Shown here: piece by piece, positions 6,593-8,530 of the stretch
Numbering within the stretch: the stretch's first letter is position 1
How the letters are laid out: each line of letters opens with the position of its first letter
Assembly (NCBI RefSeq): GCF_900769625.1
Contig: NZ_CAAGHK010000072.1
Coordinates: 1-8,530, forward strand
Direction of reading: 5' to 3'
DNA: 8,530 nucleotides
Source: an uncultured Clostridium sp.
GTDB taxonomy: Bacteria; Bacillota; Clostridia; Clostridiales; Clostridiaceae
The notes under the pieces: model-generated
What the model was told of the DNA's origin: nothing
What the model saw: the letters and a program-made list of their open reading frames with translations, nothing else
Databases searched by the model: none
Position numbers and translations under genes: made by a program

Positions 6593-6632
6593 AATTACCA
6601 GACAGGATTAGAACTTGTCTGGTAATTTTATT
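6591..6632 (+). terminator. Strong terminator after the 66-aa gene
   Basis: A perfect 14-bp stem, AAAATTACCAGACA (6591-6604) with TGTCTGGTAATTTT (6616-6629), has an 11-base loop and a T-rich tail. Its first bases overlap the TAA stop (6590-6592). The A-rich left arm would also allow termination on the minus strand, which would have served the now decayed MATE gene arriving from the right. Confidence 0.9.
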
Positions 6633-6686
6633 TTATAGATAAATAATTGTATATTTAATATTTTTATTTGCCATATAGATTTAAAT

Positions 6687-6815
6687 TTATATTAAACATC
6701 TGACAGGCATCATGATAATTTCACGTATTGAGTTTATTACTGTCATTATTCCTACATATAAATCTTCACCATAAATTTGCAGTGATGTATTACATGCTAT
6801 CTGTACAATACTGTA
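6687..6815 (-). pseudogene. MATE-family efflux transporter remnant
   Basis: On the minus strand 42 codons between a TAA at 6816-6818 and a TAA at 6687-6689 read YSIVQIACNTSLQIYGEDLY, then VGIMTVINSIREIIMMPVRC, then LI. This matches the start of the second half of MATE (NorM/MepA-type) multidrug exporters, where a typical form is NS-x-VQ-x-x-x-N-x-x-L-x-x-YG-GDLYVG-x-MT-x-x-x-S-x-x-x-x-x-x-xP-x-x-G. Such exporters are about 450-residue, 12-helix membrane proteins, so under a tenth remains. There is no start codon or ribosome site, stops flank it on both sides, and the expected glycine after MMPVR is Cys. Just upstream a second frame reads ILSYLYLI, possibly more relic, but that is weak. The gene is dead; it ran towards the terminator at 6591-6632. 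Confidence 0.72.
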
Positions 6816-6922
6816 TTAGATATAGATAAGATAGAATCATTATTCAATGTAAAGTAATTATTAAAACATATATTAATTAAATCAGCATAAAAGCCAGAAG
6901 ATGAATTAGTGTATTTTTATGA

Positions 6923-7083
6923 GTAAACTAAAATATATCTGACTATTTTTTAGCAATTAATATTTAGTTTGTTTAGAAATAGTAAACTTTTTTCTTTTGA
7001 GTATCGAAAAATATCGAGTCTATATTATATAATACTAAACATATATGCAAAAACTTAAAATAACAAACTAAAATAATAGTTTA
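6923..7083. repeat. Cluster of AAACTA/TAGTTT repeats
   Basis: AAACTAAAATA occurs at 6925-6935 and again at 7065-7075. Its inverted form TTTAGTTTGTT (6963-6973) is an exact inverted copy of AACAAACTAAA (7062-7072). Further partial copies are AGTAAACT (6981-6988), ACTAAAC (near 7033-7039) and TAGTTTA (near 7078-7083). The cluster lies where the promoter and operator of the decayed minus-strand MATE gene would be expected. An old operator array for a MarR/TetR-type regulator is possible, as is chance in AT-rich DNA. Confidence 0.35.
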
Positions 7084-7210
7084 TAAATATAGAAGTGACA
7101 TATTTTAAATAAATTTTATTATCAGAAAGACAAATATAAAAATTAAATATAAGATGTATGAGAATAAAGATTTAATAATTATACAAGGTCTTTTATTAAA
7201 ATAAAATTTT

Positions 7211-7219
7211 TGTTATAAT
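7211..7219 (+). promoter_or_regulatory. Extended -10 promoter of miaB
   Basis: TGTTATAAT is a perfect extended -10 (TG, one base, TATAAT at 7214-7219). The -35 region around 7191-7196 (TTTTAT) is weak, as tolerated by extended -10 promoters. Transcription would begin near 7226, leaving a leader of about 30 bases. Confidence 0.6.
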
Positions 7220-7254
7220 ACAAAAGAAAATTGTATATAAGAAGGAGAAATAAA

Positions 7255-8511
7255 ATGGATTTTAATATAGAACAGTTAGAACAAAATAAAATATCTGATG
7301 ATAAAGCAAAGTTCTTCTTTATTCAGACATTTGGTTGTCAGATGAACGAAGAGGATTCTGAAAAATTATCGGGTATGCTTAAGAGACAGGGATATAATCC
7401 TACTGAAAATAAAGAAGAGGCTTCAATTATTATATTCAATACATGCTGTGTAAGAGAAAATGCAGAAAATAAGGTGTTTGGAAATCTTGGAAATCTCAAA
7501 AAGAGAAAAGAAGATAATCCAGATTTAATAATAGCAATCTGTGGATGCATGATGCAGCAAAAAGGAATGGCAGATAAAATATTATCTGAATACCCATATG
7601 TAGATATAATTTTCGGAACTCATAATTCATATAAATTCCCTGAATACCTAAACAGAGTACGAACAGAAGGCGTACAAATTAAAGAAATCTTTGATAAAGA
7701 ATCAGAAATAGTAGAAGGAGTTCCAATAGACAGAAAGAGCAACGTAAAAGCATTCGTTACTGTAATGTATGGATGTAATAATTTCTGTACATACTGCATA
7801 GTTCCTTATGTAAGAGGAAGAGAAAGAAGCAGAAAACCAGAAGACATAGAAAATGAAATCAAGGGCTTAGTAGCAGAAGGTTATAAAGAAATAACTTTAC
7901 TTGGACAAAACGTTAACTCTTATGGAAAAGGCTTAGAAAAGGAAATAACTTTTGCTCAGTTATTAAGAAGAATTAATGAAATTGATGGGCTTGAAAGAGT
8001 AAGGTTCATGACATCTCATCCTAAAGATTTAAATATGGATGTAATTGAAGCAATAAGAGACTGTGATAAATTGTGCGAACAAATTCACTTACCAGTACAA
8101 AGCGGAAGTGATAAGATTCTTAAAGTAATGAATAGACACTATACAAGAGATTATTACTTAAACTTAGCTAAGGAAATTAGAAAAGAAATTCCAGATGTAA
8201 CTTTCTCTACGGATTTAATAGTAGGATTCCCAGGAGAAACTGAAGAGGATTTCCAAGCAACATTAGATTTAGTACGTGAAGTAAAATATGATGCTGCATT
8301 TACATTTATATATTCAAGAAGAAATCATACGCCAGCTGATAAGATGGAAAATCAAATTCCTGATGATGTAAAGCATGAAAGATTCAATAGATTAGTAGAA
8401 GCTGTTAATGAAGGTATTGTTGCAGGTAACAAAGCTATGGAAGGTAAAATTGTTGAAGTTTTAGTTGAAGGAATAAGCAAGAATGATGAAACTAGATTAA
8501 CAGGAAGAACT
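7255..8511 (+). CDS. miaB: tRNA-2-methylthio-N6-dimethylallyladenosine synthase MiaB (3' end missing)
   Basis: MiaB is a radical-SAM methylthiotransferase that converts i6A37 to ms2i6A37 in tRNAs reading UNN codons. The N-terminal UPF0004 domain has three cysteines for the auxiliary [4Fe-4S] cluster: C28 (TFGCQMNEEDSE), C64 (FNTCCVREN) and C98 (CGCM). The radical-SAM cluster is C174-x3-C178-x2-C181 (GCNNFCTYCIVPYVRGRERSR). LLGQNVNSYG at 215-224, HLPVQSGSDKILKVMNR and DLIVGFPGETEEDF are typical MiaB segments. A C-terminal TRAM domain begins near residue 385 and is cut. About 419 codons are genomic, against a usual length near 450. The frame stays open to the window edge, but the last codons come from adapter sequence. 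AAGGAG at 7242-7247 lies 7 bases before the ATG. In clostridia mutS and mutL commonly follow miaB, so they are the expected neighbours beyond the edge (from knowledge, not seen). Confidence 0.95.
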
Positions 8512-8530
8512 AGATCGGAAGAGCGTCGTG
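8512..8530 (+). other. Illumina TruSeq adapter at the contig end
   Basis: The last 19 bases, AGATCGGAAGAGCGTCGTG, match the start of the Illumina TruSeq adapter exactly. They are more GC-rich than the flanking sequence and turn the conserved MiaB TRAM sequence after TGRTR into SEERR. This is untrimmed sequencing adapter, not genome. The first few bases could coincide with real sequence, since AGA also fits the expected Arg. Confidence 0.93.

Larger units (their letters stand above)
6630..7254. other. Gene-free region with a transporter relic and regulatory-looking repeats
   Basis: This 625-base stretch holds no intact gene. It contains the minus-strand MATE remnant (6687-6815), repeated AAACTA-type motifs (6923-7083), a TATCGA direct repeat with 10-base period (7002-7017), and the miaB promoter near its right end. 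The remainder is AT-rich and reads as decayed sequence with stops in all frames. Confidence 0.6.

Noticed and set aside
7002..7017. TATCGA direct repeat with 10-base period as a regulator site
   Set aside because: Only two six-base copies in AT-rich sequence; too little to call a site.
6630..7254. Possible non-coding RNA or riboswitch in the large gap before miaB
   Set aside because: No conserved riboswitch core or strong structured element; the miaB leader after the likely start point is only about 30 bases.
7338..7550. Minus-strand open frame inside miaB
   Set aside because: Antisense shadow of the MiaB N-terminal domain.

Overview
The window is AT-rich DNA of a low-GC Firmicute, almost certainly Clostridium sensu stricto. 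The strongest pointer is an IspH enzyme fused to four S1 RNA-binding domains, an arrangement typical of clostridia. AGGAGG-type ribosome sites, TTG starts and AT-rich codons agree. I cannot name the species.

Layout: 1-325 is non-coding, with one long imperfect hairpin (72-119). 326-943 encodes a DUF488-family protein. 944-1393 holds a decayed L,D-transpeptidase C-terminus (about 1058-1234) and the promoter of the next gene. 1394-5362 is a housekeeping block on the plus strand: a BaiN/HI0933-type flavoprotein, cytidylate kinase (cmk) and the IspH-S1 fusion, closed by a terminator at 5392-5433. 5447-6629 is a compact unit with its own promoter: a tandem GNAT acetyltransferase, an unrecognised 66-residue protein and a strong terminator. 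6630-7254 has no intact gene; it carries a minus-strand relic of a MATE efflux transporter (6687-6815), a cluster of AAACTA-type repeats and the miaB promoter. 7255 to the right edge is miaB, cut off in its C-terminal TRAM domain.

The intact genes are mainly core functions: pyrimidine nucleotide metabolism (Cmk), isoprenoid synthesis with RNA-binding domains attached (IspH-S1), and tRNA modification (MiaB). The slots between them hold accessory or decaying genes (DUF488, transpeptidase relic, GNAT plus small protein, MATE relic).

The last 19 bases (8512-8530) match the Illumina TruSeq adapter exactly, so the right end is a contig end with untrimmed adapter and not chromosome. I found no CRISPR array, tRNA, rRNA, insertion sequence or phage module, and no convincing new multi-gene system. 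The least explained items are the small protein at 6392-6592, the DUF488 protein with an altered conserved motif, and the nested inverted repeat between cmk and ispH.
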